Below are positions 26,627-36,032 of a DNA stretch of 64,000 nt, in pieces; the first letter of the stretch is position 1; each line of letters starts with the position of its first letter. Source of the DNA: a virus; IMG/VR virus record IMGVR_UViG_3300028563_000020, positions 1 through 64,000 of that record; one strand, written 5' to 3'. The notes under the pieces were generated by a model. It saw only the letters and a program-made list of their open reading frames with translations, searched no databases and was not told the origin of the DNA. The position numbers and the translations under genes are program-made.

Positions 26627-28402
26627 ATGGATAAATTTATTGTAAATTGTCAAAAGCTAGGACGTGCTCAGAAATATGGTATTACATTTTTATATAATAC
26701 GCAGTTAATTGAGAGAATTAAGAGTTTTTCTCGTGAAGAAAGAGAATTTAAAAATAATATTTGGATTTTAAAAACTTATACTTTATATAATCTTATACTT
26801 ATATATAAAGGTTCAAATAAAATCAAATTTGAATTTATTGGTGAAAACGCTAAAGAAATATTTAAGGATAATGTTAATAAAATATTAGTCGAAGAACAAG
26901 AAAAACAACGTAAAATTGAAGAACTTGAAAGAAATAAGAAAGAATGGCTTGAATTTAAAGCTGATTTGGATGTTAATTATGAGAAATATAGTGAGATTGT
27001 TCATAAAAATTTAAAGGAAGGTACAAAGCTTTATGCACACCAGATTTCAGCGGTGATGTTCGGACAAAAAGTAAATAATGTACTATATGCACTCTCTATG
27101 GGGACGGGAAAAAGCCTCGTGTCAATTACATTATGTGAAATGAACCAATATGAGAAGGTTATCGTACTTACACCTAACTCATTGAAATTTAACTATTTAC
27201 AGGAAATTCAGAAGTTCACAAATAGTACTGCACATATTGTTGGATGGAAAAATAATCAATATACTATCGAACAAGCCAAATATATAATAATAAATTACGA
27301 ATTTTTCAACATTTCAAATAAAGAAAAAACATATATGAAATGGGAAAAATTAGGCATAAGAAACATAAATGCTTTAGTATTAGATGAATGTCAAAAACTT
27401 CAGCATACAAAAAATAATACATATAAAAATTTTAAAAAAGTTTTTAATGATGATTTATTTTTTAATAAAGAAAGACATTTTTATTTTCTTAGCGGTACTC
27501 CAGTAACAAATGAAATAAGTAACTTATATACAGTATTAAATTTAATATCTCCATTAGACTTCCCAAATAAATCATATTTCTTTAGTCATTACTGTGGTTT
27601 ACAATACAATATAGGTGGATATGGCTATGTAATAAATCCCGAAGAAGTTAAATATGAAGAATTGTATTATAAAATTGAACCATATTGTTTTAGAAAAAAA
27701 CTCGAAAATGTTGTTCAAATGCCGGAAAAACAGATACAAAAAATTTTATTAGAATTAGATGATAAAGATCAAAAAATATATAATGAACTTGAAGAAGGCA
27801 TTGCAAATGAATTTTTTAATGAAACAGTAACAAATCCTTTAACAGTGATGTTAAGACTTAGACAATTTTTATCGAATGTTAAAATTAAAGCTATATGTGA
27901 ATTAATTGACATTGTTTTAGAAAATCAGGATAAGATCGTTATTTTTGACGTTTTTAAAGCCTCGCTATTAGACTTAAAAAATAGATATAAAGATATTGTT
28001 GCGCTACATACAGGTGATCAATCTATAGAAGAGCGAGCTGAAATAATAAAAGAATTTCAAGATAAGAGTAGTAATAAAAAAATATTTCTAACTACTTTTG
28101 GCTCTGGAAACTATGGTATAACTCTCCATGCTGCTAATAAGATGAGTTTATTAACATTACCTTTTAGTTATGCGGAGTACGACCAGTCACAGTCCCGTGT
28201 ATGGAGAATAGGCCAATATGAACATGTTATGATATATCCATTTGTTGTAAAAAATACAATAGATGAATATGTATTTGCTAGATTAGAGGCTAGAGAAAAT
28301 AATATGAAAAAAGTTTTTGATAACGAAGATTATAAATCTGATGTTAATGAAAATTATTTAAATGATATTATCAAAATAATTAAAGAAAAGCATAAAAAAT
28401 AA
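26627..28402 (+). CDS. SNF2/UvsW-type DNA helicase
   Basis: A 591-residue superfamily 2 ATPase from the ATG at 26627. An N-terminal region with a charged coiled segment (about residues 80-125) precedes the motor. Motif I is LSMGTGKS (about 155-162), motif II is LDECQ (about 251-255), motif III is SGTP (about 288), and motif VI is SQSRVWRIGQ (about 519-528). SRxxRIGQ is the signature of SNF2-type proteins rather than simple UvsW. Such phage helicases remodel replication forks or displace DNA-bound proteins. It lies upstream of the QueC-like and polymerase genes and is driven by a host-like promoter, so it is probably early. Confidence 0.82.
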   Translation: MDKFIVNCQKLGRAQKYGITFLYNTQLIERIKSFSREEREFKNNIWILKTYTLYNLILIYKGSNKIKFEFIGENAKEIFKDNVNKILVEEQEKQRKIEELERNKKEWLEFKADLDVNYEKYSEIVHKNLKEGTKLYAHQISAVMFGQKVNNVLYALSMGTGKSLVSITLCEMNQYEKVIVLTPNSLKFNYLQEIQKFTNSTAHIVGWKNNQYTIEQAKYIIINYEFFNISNKEKTYMKWEKLGIRNINALVLDECQKLQHTKNNTYKNFKKVFNDDLFFNKERHFYFLSGTPVTNEISNLYTVLNLISPLDFPNKSYFFSHYCGLQYNIGGYGYVINPEEVKYEELYYKIEPYCFRKKLENVVQMPEKQIQKILLELDDKDQKIYNELEEGIANEFFNETVTNPLTVMLRLRQFLSNVKIKAICELIDIVLENQDKIVIFDVFKASLLDLKNRYKDIVALHTGDQSIEERAEIIKEFQDKSSNKKIFLTTFGSGNYGITLHAANKMSLLTLPFSYAEYDQSQSRVWRIGQYEHVMIYPFVVKNTIDEYVFARLEARENNMKKVFDNEDYKSDVNENYLNDIIKIIKEKHKK

Positions 28403-28408
28403 TTTATC

Positions 28409-28795
28409 ATGAAAGAAATTTTAGAAAAAGAAGTTGAAGAAAACATACTCAGGAACATATTGTTACATGAATTATTTATCAGCGAAGAAATATGGACAGA
28501 TGACTTTTTTGATAAACTACATGAATATTGTATTGATGTAATAATAGAAATTTATAATAATTTATATGATAAAGAAATAGATGTTAATAAGTATTATGAT
28601 ATGAATATTTCTTATACAGATCATGGAAACTCTGTAAAAATTATATGTAATAGCATAATTTGTGCATTATTCTTTTCCAATATTTTTCCTCCAGACAACC
28701 TCGATAAAATAATGTTGTTAAATAAATTTGAATTTAACAAAAAATTATATACATTTAACAAAAAAACAAAAAAGCTAGTTATAACTAATATATAG
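28409..28795 (+). CDS. Unknown small protein
   Basis: A 128-residue acidic protein that I do not recognise. The first half is predicted helical (ILEKEVEENILRNILLHELF), the second has strands and the segment FEFNKKLYTFNKKTKKLVI. No catalytic or metal-binding motif is visible. It sits six bases after the helicase stop and six before the QueC-like gene, so it is probably expressed with both. Confidence 0.6.
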   Translation: MKEILEKEVEENILRNILLHELFISEEIWTDDFFDKLHEYCIDVIIEIYNNLYDKEIDVNKYYDMNISYTDHGNSVKIICNSIICALFFSNIFPPDNLDKIMLLNKFEFNKKLYTFNKKTKKLVITNI

Positions 28796-28801
28796 TATAT
28801 T

Positions 28802-29551
28802 ATGTCAAAAAAAGTCATTGTATTATTTTCAGGAGGATTAGATTCCACATATTTGATTTGGAAGAATTTAAAGGATGGTAATATTGTTAAACCTCTTTAT
28901 TTTGAAATTGAAAATAATATGGATAAATCATCTATTGAAAAACAACAAATAAATTTATTATGGAATCAATTTAATATTGAATTTAAAGATAATATAAAGC
29001 CAATTGAATATACGATTAAAATAAATATTCATTTAAGTGGTACTAATGAATTAACATTTGTACAAGTTCCAATATGGTTATTAGGTATATTATTTTCAAT
29101 AGATAGAAATTATGATGAAGTACAAATAGCATATGTTGGCAATGATGATGCTATTTCATATTTAAAAGAAATAAAAAATATATATAAATCATATCAAGAA
29201 ATTACCAATAATTTAATACCTTTGAAATTTCCATTAAGAAAAAATTTTAAACATGATATATTAAATGAATTACCGTTAAATTATAGAAATTTAACTTTTT
29301 CTTGTGAAAATCCTAAAATAATCAGTAATATAAATAATAATATTATATTTGAACCTTGTGGTTGTTGTGAACCATGTAAAAAAATAATTATAAGCAATAA
29401 TTTTGATTTTGGTTTAGATGAAAAATATAACAATGCAAAAAAAGAGTATATAAATAAAGAATATAATTATATTAATAATATACCATCTAAATATGAATTA
29501 ATGGCAGTTTCTAAAAACCCAAGTACTCAACAATTACATATTAAATTTTAA
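28802..29551 (+). CDS. QueC-like PP-loop ATPase (7-cyano-7-deazaguanine synthase type)
   Basis: A 249-residue protein with the PP-loop SGGLDST at residues 10-16, preceded by the strand KVIVLF. Its C-terminal half has a cysteine cluster (a Cys near residue 171, then CGCCEPCKK near 187-195) like the zinc site of QueC. QueC converts 7-carboxy-7-deazaguanine to preQ0; phages use it to make deazaguanine DNA modifications that block restriction enzymes. No queD, queE, folE or DNA transglycosylase gene is visible in this window, so they would have to lie elsewhere, or the enzyme acts on another carboxylate. It lies between the helicase and polymerase genes. Confidence 0.65.
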   Translation: MSKKVIVLFSGGLDSTYLIWKNLKDGNIVKPLYFEIENNMDKSSIEKQQINLLWNQFNIEFKDNIKPIEYTIKINIHLSGTNELTFVQVPIWLLGILFSIDRNYDEVQIAYVGNDDAISYLKEIKNIYKSYQEITNNLIPLKFPLRKNFKHDILNELPLNYRNLTFSCENPKIISNINNNIIFEPCGCCEPCKKIIISNNFDFGLDEKYNNAKKEYINKEYNYINNIPSKYELMAVSKNPSTQQLHIKF

Positions 29552-29560
29552 CCATATACA

Positions 29561-32500
29561 ATGTCTGATAATAAAAACCAAATTATATCTGAAATTAAAC
29601 AATTTCTTGATGGTAGAAATGATGATATCAAGTATCTTGTTAATCTTGAAACAAGTAAAAAGAACAATATAGCCAAATGCGTTTTACACCCAAAAAATCA
29701 ACCAAAAAAATTAGTTGATATTTCATATATCCCATTTCTTTTTATTAAAGATTTAAAGAAGCATAATATTATTTTATATAATGGTGATAAACAATTACAA
29801 TGCTCTAAAATGGGAGTATATGGTCTGAGTATCACCAAATTAAATTCAGGAAATCAAGATCGTCTTGAAAATGGATATAATTATTTAGTTCAAAGCACCA
29901 TTTCTTATGATTCAATATTTGAATTTTTCAAAGATGGCGGCTTAGATCTTGGTAAAAAATTAACAGATCGTAAAGGAAAAGCTGTAAAAGATAATAGAGG
30001 TAATGTTCAATATGAACATCGAGATTTATACTATTCTGTTAGTACAAATGAACAATTTTTAATATCTAAAAAAACAAGATTTTATAAAGGTTTAAATGAA
30101 TATAAAGATATTCATAGATTAATCTTCGATATAGAGACAACTGGACTTAGAGCCAATTTTTCTCAAATTTTTGCAATTGGTATTGCTGATAATAGAGGTT
30201 TTGAAACAATATTAAGTGTTGATAATATTGGTGATGAAGAATCAGAAAGAAAAGTAATAAAAGATTTTTTTGAGATTATTGATAAATTAAAGCCAGCTAT
30301 TATAAGTGGCTATAATTCAGAAGATTTTGACGTACCATTTATTTTAGAAAGAGCAGCAATATTAGGACTTGATTTAAATTCTATTAAAACTAGTTTAAAT
30401 GAAAATAGAACTATTTGGCGCAGGAATAATGCAAGTGTTAAGTTTGGTAATACTGCGGAAAAGTATACTGCTACTGAAATGTGGGGATATACTATATTTG
30501 ATATTTATCATAGTGCAAGAAAAACTGCTGCATTAAATACTGAAATTAAGAACACTAAATTAAAATATATTGCAAAATTTGAAAATATTGCTAAACCTAA
30601 TCGTACATATATTGATGGTGAAGATGGTAATATTGGTAGATTTTGGAAAGAAAATAAGGTATTTTTAATCAATAATATCAATGAATATGTTATTATTCCT
30701 GATGAATATCAAATATTAGGAGATAAATTATTATTGCTTCAAAATAATAAATCTAAAATAAGTACTGAGGAATATAATAAATTTAAAGGACAATTATTAA
30801 CAAATAATGAAAATTTTATTGATTGGTTTAAAGTTAGTGCATTACCAACTAATAAAATTAAATTTATTAAAGGTAAAGATATTGTTAAACAATACTTATT
30901 AGATGACTTATGGGAAACACAACAAGTAGATGAATTATATAATCAATCTACATTTCTACTTTGTAAAACAATACCTGAAACAGCTCAGAAAACAAATGTT
31001 ATGGGTACTGCTGCTGTTTGGAATTTATTATTAACTGCATGGAGTTATGAAAATAAAATTGCAATACCATATATTGTTAAAAAAGAAGATTTTTCTGGTG
31101 GATTAACAAGATGTTATAAAAAGGGATATTCTAAGAATATTATTAAGATTGACTATGCTTCACTATATCCAAGTATTCAATTAACAGAAGGCGTTTTTCC
31201 TGTATTTGATATCTCAGGTGTTATTGAGAAAATATTAATATATTTAACAACGACTCGTAATATTTATAAAAAATTAGCTAATGGCACTGATCTTGATGAA
31301 GAAGAAGTAATATTATTGGCTGAAATTGATTCTGAAACACATATTAAATATGTTAATAAAACTATAAAGCCAGAAGAATGGAATATTTATAAAGTTAAAC
31401 AATTACCTATAAAAATTTTAAATAACTCCTTGTTTGGTGCATTAGGCTCAGGTATATCATTTAACTGGTCAGATAATGTTTGTGCTGCACGTATAACATG
31501 TGTGGGCAGACTACATTTAAGACATGCAATATCTTGGTTTAAACCATATAATTGTCAACCATTATTAGCTGTTACTGATGGTATTAACTTTATGATACCT
31601 GAAACAACAAATATTATTGTCGATAATGATAAAAGTAATGTTTTTATTGATAATTATATTCCAATTAAGGAAGCTTGGAAATATGGTAGTAAAACAGGAG
31701 TTTCTGCTATTATTGCTAAATTTAATCATGAAATAAAGATTTTTAATGAATCTCAAGGTAAAACTAATTTTATATCGGTAGACGAAGATGGTGAATTCCT
31801 TAGTTGTTTGAATCTTTCACGTATTAATTATGCATTATTATATGAGAAAAAGAATAAAAAAACTGGTTTAATGGAAACAAAAGTCAAATTAACTGGTAAT
31901 AGCATCAAAAGTAAAACAATGCCTGAATATATTGAAGATTTTATTAATAAAGGTATGAGATTAATACTTGAAGGTAAAGGTGATGAATTTGTTGATTATT
32001 ATCATAATTATGCTGAAGATATTTTTTATAAAAAAATACCATTAAGAAAGATTGCTAGTAAAAGTAAGATTAAATGTACAATTACTGATTATAAGAATAG
32101 AGGTAAAGACAAGAATGGTAGAGCTAAGGGTAAACAAGCTCACATGGAATTATTAATAGAAGAAAGAAATAATACTGCAATTCAATTATTTAAGAATAAT
32201 ATTGATAAATATATTAATGTTGAAAATAATAATATCAATAAAACTATTGATGATTATAGTATTGAAGAAATAACAAATTATGTTTCTGATTTAATGCCAT
32301 TAGAACCTGATTTAGATTCAATGTTATACTATATTAATATTGGCACAAGAAAAGGTGATGGTGATTCTAAAATCATTAAAGATCCTATAAATGGCAAAGA
32401 TATGTATGCATCTAAACTTATTTCTAATAAGGAAATGGATGAAAATCCTGACATGACTGGAAATTATAATGTTTTAAAATATCTAAGTAATTTTAATACT

Positions 32501-33286
32501 AAGGTTAAAATCTACCTTGAGGGTTTTGATCCTGAAATAAGAGATCAAATATTGGTTCAAACAATCAAGAAAAAAATGAAAGATGCTAATGGTAATAAAA
32601 CTGAAAAGATTGAATTTGTAAAAAATTATTTTACTAAAGATCAATTAATATTAAAAAATTTTGATCATGATGAGTATGAACCATCAATGAAATTAGAACA
32701 TAAAGAAGTATTATTCTGGAATAATTATGGATATAATCCTAATAAAATATGGGATGGTTATGATACTTATGATGATGATAAACTTTATCCTGAAATCTAT
32801 CAACATGCATTGGATTATCTTAATAATAAAATGAAAGAATCAAATAAATCACAAGTAATAAAATCTATTAATGATAATCTTAATAATAACGATTTAATAT
32901 TATTTAAAAATAAGAAAAATTATCATTTAGGCCATTATAATGGTCAATTTATTGAGATTATAAGAGAAAATGTTGATATTCCTAAACATGAAATCGAGAT
33001 TGAACTTGAAAAACAAAGCGTACTTGATGAAGCTAAATTAAAAAGATTAAAATTAGATGAAGGAATTGATGAAACAGAGGTTACATTAAAATCTATTGAA
33101 CAATTATTTATTGACTTCAAGCTAGAATATAAAATACCTGAAAAATTTACTATCGAGGATATTAATAAAATTCCTAAGGCTAAACAAGCATTTAACGATT
33201 ATATTGAAGATTATAATAATAGTTTAGAGGAAGACGATGAGGAAAATGAAAGTATCGAGGAATTTGAGGATTATTCATATGATTAA
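29561..33286 (+). CDS. Family B DNA polymerase, extended
   Basis: A 1241-residue replicative polymerase, clearly longer than T4 gp43 (898). The 3'-5' exonuclease motifs are IFDIETTGL (about residues 187-195), SGYNSEDFDVPFI (about 249) and YLLDD (about 446). The palm motif A is DYASLYPSI (about 531), motif B is KILNNSLFG (about 619), and motif C is AVTDGINFM (about 670). Motif C thus keeps the second Asp of the usual DTD but not the first. About 480 residues follow motif C, ending in an acidic tail; this C-terminal part is not fully explained by T4-type thumb and clamp-binding regions. It synthesises phage DNA with the helicase, ssb and exonuclease found at 1-6.5 kb. Confidence 0.88.
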   Translation: MSDNKNQIISEIKQFLDGRNDDIKYLVNLETSKKNNIAKCVLHPKNQPKKLVDISYIPFLFIKDLKKHNIILYNGDKQLQCSKMGVYGLSITKLNSGNQDRLENGYNYLVQSTISYDSIFEFFKDGGLDLGKKLTDRKGKAVKDNRGNVQYEHRDLYYSVSTNEQFLISKKTRFYKGLNEYKDIHRLIFDIETTGLRANFSQIFAIGIADNRGFETILSVDNIGDEESERKVIKDFFEIIDKLKPAIISGYNSEDFDVPFILERAAILGLDLNSIKTSLNENRTIWRRNNASVKFGNTAEKYTATEMWGYTIFDIYHSARKTAALNTEIKNTKLKYIAKFENIAKPNRTYIDGEDGNIGRFWKENKVFLINNINEYVIIPDEYQILGDKLLLLQNNKSKISTEEYNKFKGQLLTNNENFIDWFKVSALPTNKIKFIKGKDIVKQYLLDDLWETQQVDELYNQSTFLLCKTIPETAQKTNVMGTAAVWNLLLTAWSYENKIAIPYIVKKEDFSGGLTRCYKKGYSKNIIKIDYASLYPSIQLTEGVFPVFDISGVIEKILIYLTTTRNIYKKLANGTDLDEEEVILLAEIDSETHIKYVNKTIKPEEWNIYKVKQLPIKILNNSLFGALGSGISFNWSDNVCAARITCVGRLHLRHAISWFKPYNCQPLLAVTDGINFMIPETTNIIVDNDKSNVFIDNYIPIKEAWKYGSKTGVSAIIAKFNHEIKIFNESQGKTNFISVDEDGEFLSCLNLSRINYALLYEKKNKKTGLMETKVKLTGNSIKSKTMPEYIEDFINKGMRLILEGKGDEFVDYYHNYAEDIFYKKIPLRKIASKSKIKCTITDYKNRGKDKNGRAKGKQAHMELLIEERNNTAIQLFKNNIDKYINVENNNINKTIDDYSIEEITNYVSDLMPLEPDLDSMLYYINIGTRKGDGDSKIIKDPINGKDMYASKLISNKEMDENPDMTGNYNVLKYLSNFNTKVKIYLEGFDPEIRDQILVQTIKKKMKDANGNKTEKIEFVKNYFTKDQLILKNFDHDEYEPSMKLEHKEVLFWNNYGYNPNKIWDGYDTYDDDKLYPEIYQHALDYLNNKMKESNKSQVIKSINDNLNNNDLILFKNKKNYHLGHYNGQFIEIIRENVDIPKHEIEIELEKQSVLDEAKLKRLKLDEGIDETEVTLKSIEQLFIDFKLEYKIPEKFTIEDINKIPKAKQAFNDYIEDYNNSLEEDDEENESIEEFEDYSYD

Positions 33287-33524
33287 AAAAACTAAATATC
33301 TTGAAATACTTCTAGTAAGTGAATTAAAATTTAATAATTTAATAGAAGAACAATATAATTCTGCTTCTAAAAGGAATATAAATTATTCAAAAAAATATAC
33401 ACGAAAAGAAATGAAAGAATTTTGGTATAATAAATTGAAAAATATTGGCGAAAAAGAATGTGAGGAACTTTTAAGAAATATAGTATATTGTGCTAATAAT
33501 AATATTTCTTATCATCCTGTTTAA
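33279..33524 (+). CDS. Unknown small basic protein
   Basis: About 81 residues from the ATG at 33279, which overlaps the polymerase stop (ATGATTAA). The frame is open upstream to 33237, but that part lies inside the polymerase gene and is probably not translated. The product is Lys- and Asn-rich and mostly helical (KTKYLEILLVSELKFNN, EMKEFWYNKLKNI). I do not recognise it. The overlap suggests translational coupling to the polymerase. Confidence 0.5.
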   Translation: MIKKTKYLEILLVSELKFNNLIEEQYNSASKRNINYSKKYTRKEMKEFWYNKLKNIGEKECEELLRNIVYCANNNISYHPV

Positions 33525-33556
33525 TATAATATATAAAATAATTAATTATAGGAAAA

Positions 33557-34096
33557 ATGAATATGTTCGTAATGGTATTATTAATATGTGTTTTAATATT
33601 TACATTTTTTGAGTATATTGGTGTTTCGATACACAATATAAAAAAATATTTTATAGAAAAAAGGAAAAAACTAAAAATAAAAGATCGAATATTAAATAAT
33701 TTATTACTATTATTTGAAAAAAATAAAGGTTTAAATGATGAAAAAATTTTAATATATGAAATCGATAATATTGAATATAGGGAAACACATGAACAATATA
33801 AAAAGTATTGTAATATATTTTTAAATTATAATGATTTGGAAATGATTGATTGTTTAAATGAATTAGAAATCGATAATTTTATTAATATTAAAAGTATTCC
33901 TTGTTCATACACACTCATGGATGATTTTAAATGGATAAATAAAACATCATATTATTGTACTAACATAACAGAATTAGCCAAAGTAAAAATAAGTAAAGGT
34001 GGATTTATTGAGAAATATAATAAACGATTGATATTAATATTTACTTCAATTATAGTTCCTATAACTATAGCAATTATAGAAATTATATTTCGTTAA
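33557..34096 (+). CDS. Membrane protein with terminal transmembrane helices
   Basis: A 179-residue protein with an N-terminal hydrophobic helix (MFVMVLLICVLIFTFFEYI) and a C-terminal one (LILIFTSIIVPITIAIIEII) flanking a charged middle of about 125 residues. The topology would put both ends in the inner membrane with the middle on one side. I do not recognise a family; it could be a phage membrane anchor, a holin-like or an exclusion protein. Confidence 0.55.
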   Translation: MNMFVMVLLICVLIFTFFEYIGVSIHNIKKYFIEKRKKLKIKDRILNNLLLLFEKNKGLNDEKILIYEIDNIEYRETHEQYKKYCNIFLNYNDLEMIDCLNELEIDNFINIKSIPCSYTLMDDFKWINKTSYYCTNITELAKVKISKGGFIEKYNKRLILIFTSIIVPITIAIIEIIFR

Positions 34097-34110
34097 TGTA
34101 ATTAATTAAC

Positions 34111-34118
34111 TATTTATA
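34111..34118 (+). promoter_or_regulatory. Putative late promoter box TATTTATA
   Basis: In the context AAC-TATTTATA-TAAAA, 15 nt before the start at 34134. Confidence 0.5.
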
Positions 34119-34133
34119 TAAAATAATCACATA

Positions 34134-34574
34134 ATGAAAGAAAATTTATTACGCAAAATAGTTAATGAGATCATTGATTCTAATGGAGATATCATAGGAA
34201 AAGAAGATATGCCAGATAATGATGGAAACATGGATTCAATGGCAAATACAACATCAGATAAAACACAAATGGTTGGGCATCAGAGTTATAGGTCAAATTA
34301 TGCTGGACTTCTTGGGTTTAGTGTAATGGAAGATAAAGAAAAAGATGATTCTAATGTAATTGAAGAAGATAAGATATCCGATGAAAAGAGTGATGATAAA
34401 TCAATTAATAAGGAAAAATCAACTGGAAATGATGTATTAGATAAAAAATTGAAGGATATTGCTGATGTTCTTAATAAAAAATTCGATAAAACTCAATTGA
34501 ATAAATTAGTGAATCTACTTGAAGTCAATCGCCCTTTAGCTAATGAAGTAAGGGGCTTGAACCGTAAGGTTTAA
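34134..34574 (+). pseudogene. Virion-module protein truncated by the IscB element
   Basis: A 146-residue reading frame starting KENLLRKIVNEIIDSNGDII, the amphipathic I..II.E(I/L) N-terminal helix seen in several virion-associated proteins of large phages. The middle is acidic and disordered, and residues about 105-129 (LKDIADVLNKKFDKTQLNKLV) are helical. From about nt 34521 the codons (residues about 130-146) fall inside the conserved start of the IscB omega RNA, and the stop TAA lies in its GTAA-loop hairpin. I infer that the element cut off the original C-terminus. The product may still be made from the TATTTATA box. Confidence 0.5.
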
Positions 34575-34793
34575 GGGTAACGGGTTGATTAGGGGGCAAA
34601 AAATTAAAAAATAATGCAGCAGTTAAAACAGAGAACTAAAAAGAACACACCTACGAATGCTTCACAAGTTCGTAGCAACTGTGGTTTACTATTAAACAAA
34701 GAGGAAACTCTTAGTGTAGTAGACTCAAAAACCTGTTTTAACAATCCCGATGTGAATCAAGTTCAACATACAGAACGGTCATTAAAACCAACT
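34521..34793 (+). ncRNA. Probable IscB omega RNA (HEARO-type)
   Basis: This G-rich stretch, sharply different from its surroundings, lies directly before iscB. TTGAACC (34557-34563), the GNRA tetraloop GTAA and GGTTTAA (34568-34574) form a clean hairpin; GCCCTT at about 34531 can pair with AAGGGGC at about 34550. Then comes GGGTAACGGGTTGATTAGGG, and, past the ATG at 34614, further hairpin-like pieces (CGAA...TTCG near 34657-34675). Omega RNAs lie 5' of iscB with the guide at their 5' edge, here the flank just left of about 34521. Exact ends are uncertain. Confidence 0.68.
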
Positions 34794-35963
34794 GTGTATG
34801 TAATTAATTATAATGGCAAACCACTAATGCCTTGTAGTTATGCTAAATCTAAAAGATTAGTGAAAAAAAATGCTGCAAGTGTAATTAAGTTATACCCGTT
34901 TACAATTAAACTTAAATTTGAATGTAAAAACAAGGTACAACCAGTTACGTTAGGAATTGATAGTGGTTATAACAACATTGGTTTCTCTTGTACTAGTGAA
35001 AAATCTGAATTAATCTCTGGAACTCTTGTTTTAGATGATAAAACATCTAAAAGATTGACAGAGAGAAGAATGTATCGTAGAAATAGAAGAAATAAACTAT
35101 GGTATAGAAAACCAAAATTTTTAAATAGAAAGAAGAAAGAAGGTTGGTTAGCACCATCAATCCAAAGAAGATATGATACTCATTTATCTTTGATTAAAAA
35201 ATTAAAATCTATATTACCTATAGCAGAGGTGATTATGGAGACCGCTAATTTCGATATACAAAAGATCGAAAATCCTGAAATAACAGGAATTGATTACCAA
35301 CAAGGTAATATGTATAATTATCAAAATGTTAGAAGTTATTTAATGGCTAGAGAAAAGGGATTGTGTCAGTTATGTAATAAAGAATTTACAAAAGGTAACT
35401 CAAGTCATATACATCACTGTAAACCAAGAAGCAAAAATGGATCAAATAGGGCAAAGAATCTTGCATTATTACATGAAAAATGTCATACCAAACTTCATAA
35501 ACAAGGATTAAAACTAAAACCTGCTAAAATTTATAAATCAAATACGTTTATGTCAATCATCCGTAAGAGGTTTTGGAATGATATACTTGATTTGAAAGTT
35601 ACTTATGGTTACATAACCTTTTTAAAAAGGCAAGAATTTGGAATAAATAAAAGTCATAATAACGATGCTTTTATCATTGCAAATGGATCAATACAAGAAA
35701 GAATAAAATCAATTAATATTAAACAAAAACATAGAAATAATAGAGCAATTCAATTAAACAGAAAGGGATTTAAACCCTCTATACGCAAACAAAGATATGC
35801 AATACAACCAAAGGACTTAATTTGGATATGTAACAAAAGATATGTTGTTATTGGTATACAAAATAGCGGAGCTTATATTAAGGTTGAAAATTGCAAGAAA
35901 ATTTTACCTGTAAGCCAGATTATAAAGATTTATAACTTTGGAAGTTTAACATACAATAATTAA
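34794..35963 (+). CDS. iscB: IscB RNA-guided nuclease (RuvC + HNH)
   Basis: The frame is open from ATG 34614, but the family's usual start (VYVINxNGKPLMP) corresponds to the GTG at 34794, giving 389 residues; the 60 upstream codons overlie the omega RNA. Domains in order: PLMP domain (GKPLMPCS...LVKKNAASVI), RuvC-I LGIDSG with Asp56, Arg-rich bridge helix (RRMYRRNRRNKLWYRK), RuvC-II VIMETANFD, HNH (CQLCNKEF, then HIHHCKPRSKNGS and ALLHEKCH), and RuvC-III KSHNNDAFIIA. All catalytic motifs are present, so it should be an active RNA-guided DNA nuclease. No tnpA transposase is adjacent, so the element is probably non-autonomous. It interrupts a virion-module gene. Confidence 0.88.
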   Translation: MYVINYNGKPLMPCSYAKSKRLVKKNAASVIKLYPFTIKLKFECKNKVQPVTLGIDSGYNNIGFSCTSEKSELISGTLVLDDKTSKRLTERRMYRRNRRNKLWYRKPKFLNRKKKEGWLAPSIQRRYDTHLSLIKKLKSILPIAEVIMETANFDIQKIENPEITGIDYQQGNMYNYQNVRSYLMAREKGLCQLCNKEFTKGNSSHIHHCKPRSKNGSNRAKNLALLHEKCHTKLHKQGLKLKPAKIYKSNTFMSIIRKRFWNDILDLKVTYGYITFLKRQEFGINKSHNNDAFIIANGSIQERIKSINIKQKHRNNRAIQLNRKGFKPSIRKQRYAIQPKDLIWICNKRYVVIGIQNSGAYIKVENCKKILPVSQIIKIYNFGSLTYNN

Positions 35964-36032
35964 CAGTGCCATTTGACCAACGAGACTGAATATTTCGTAG
36001 TTTTCTGGCATAAATATATAAATAAAAAAACG

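Noticed and set aside
34614-34793. 60-residue N-terminal extension of IscB
   Set aside because: The extension lies over the structured omega RNA, has no domain character, and the family start motif begins at the GTG at 34794.
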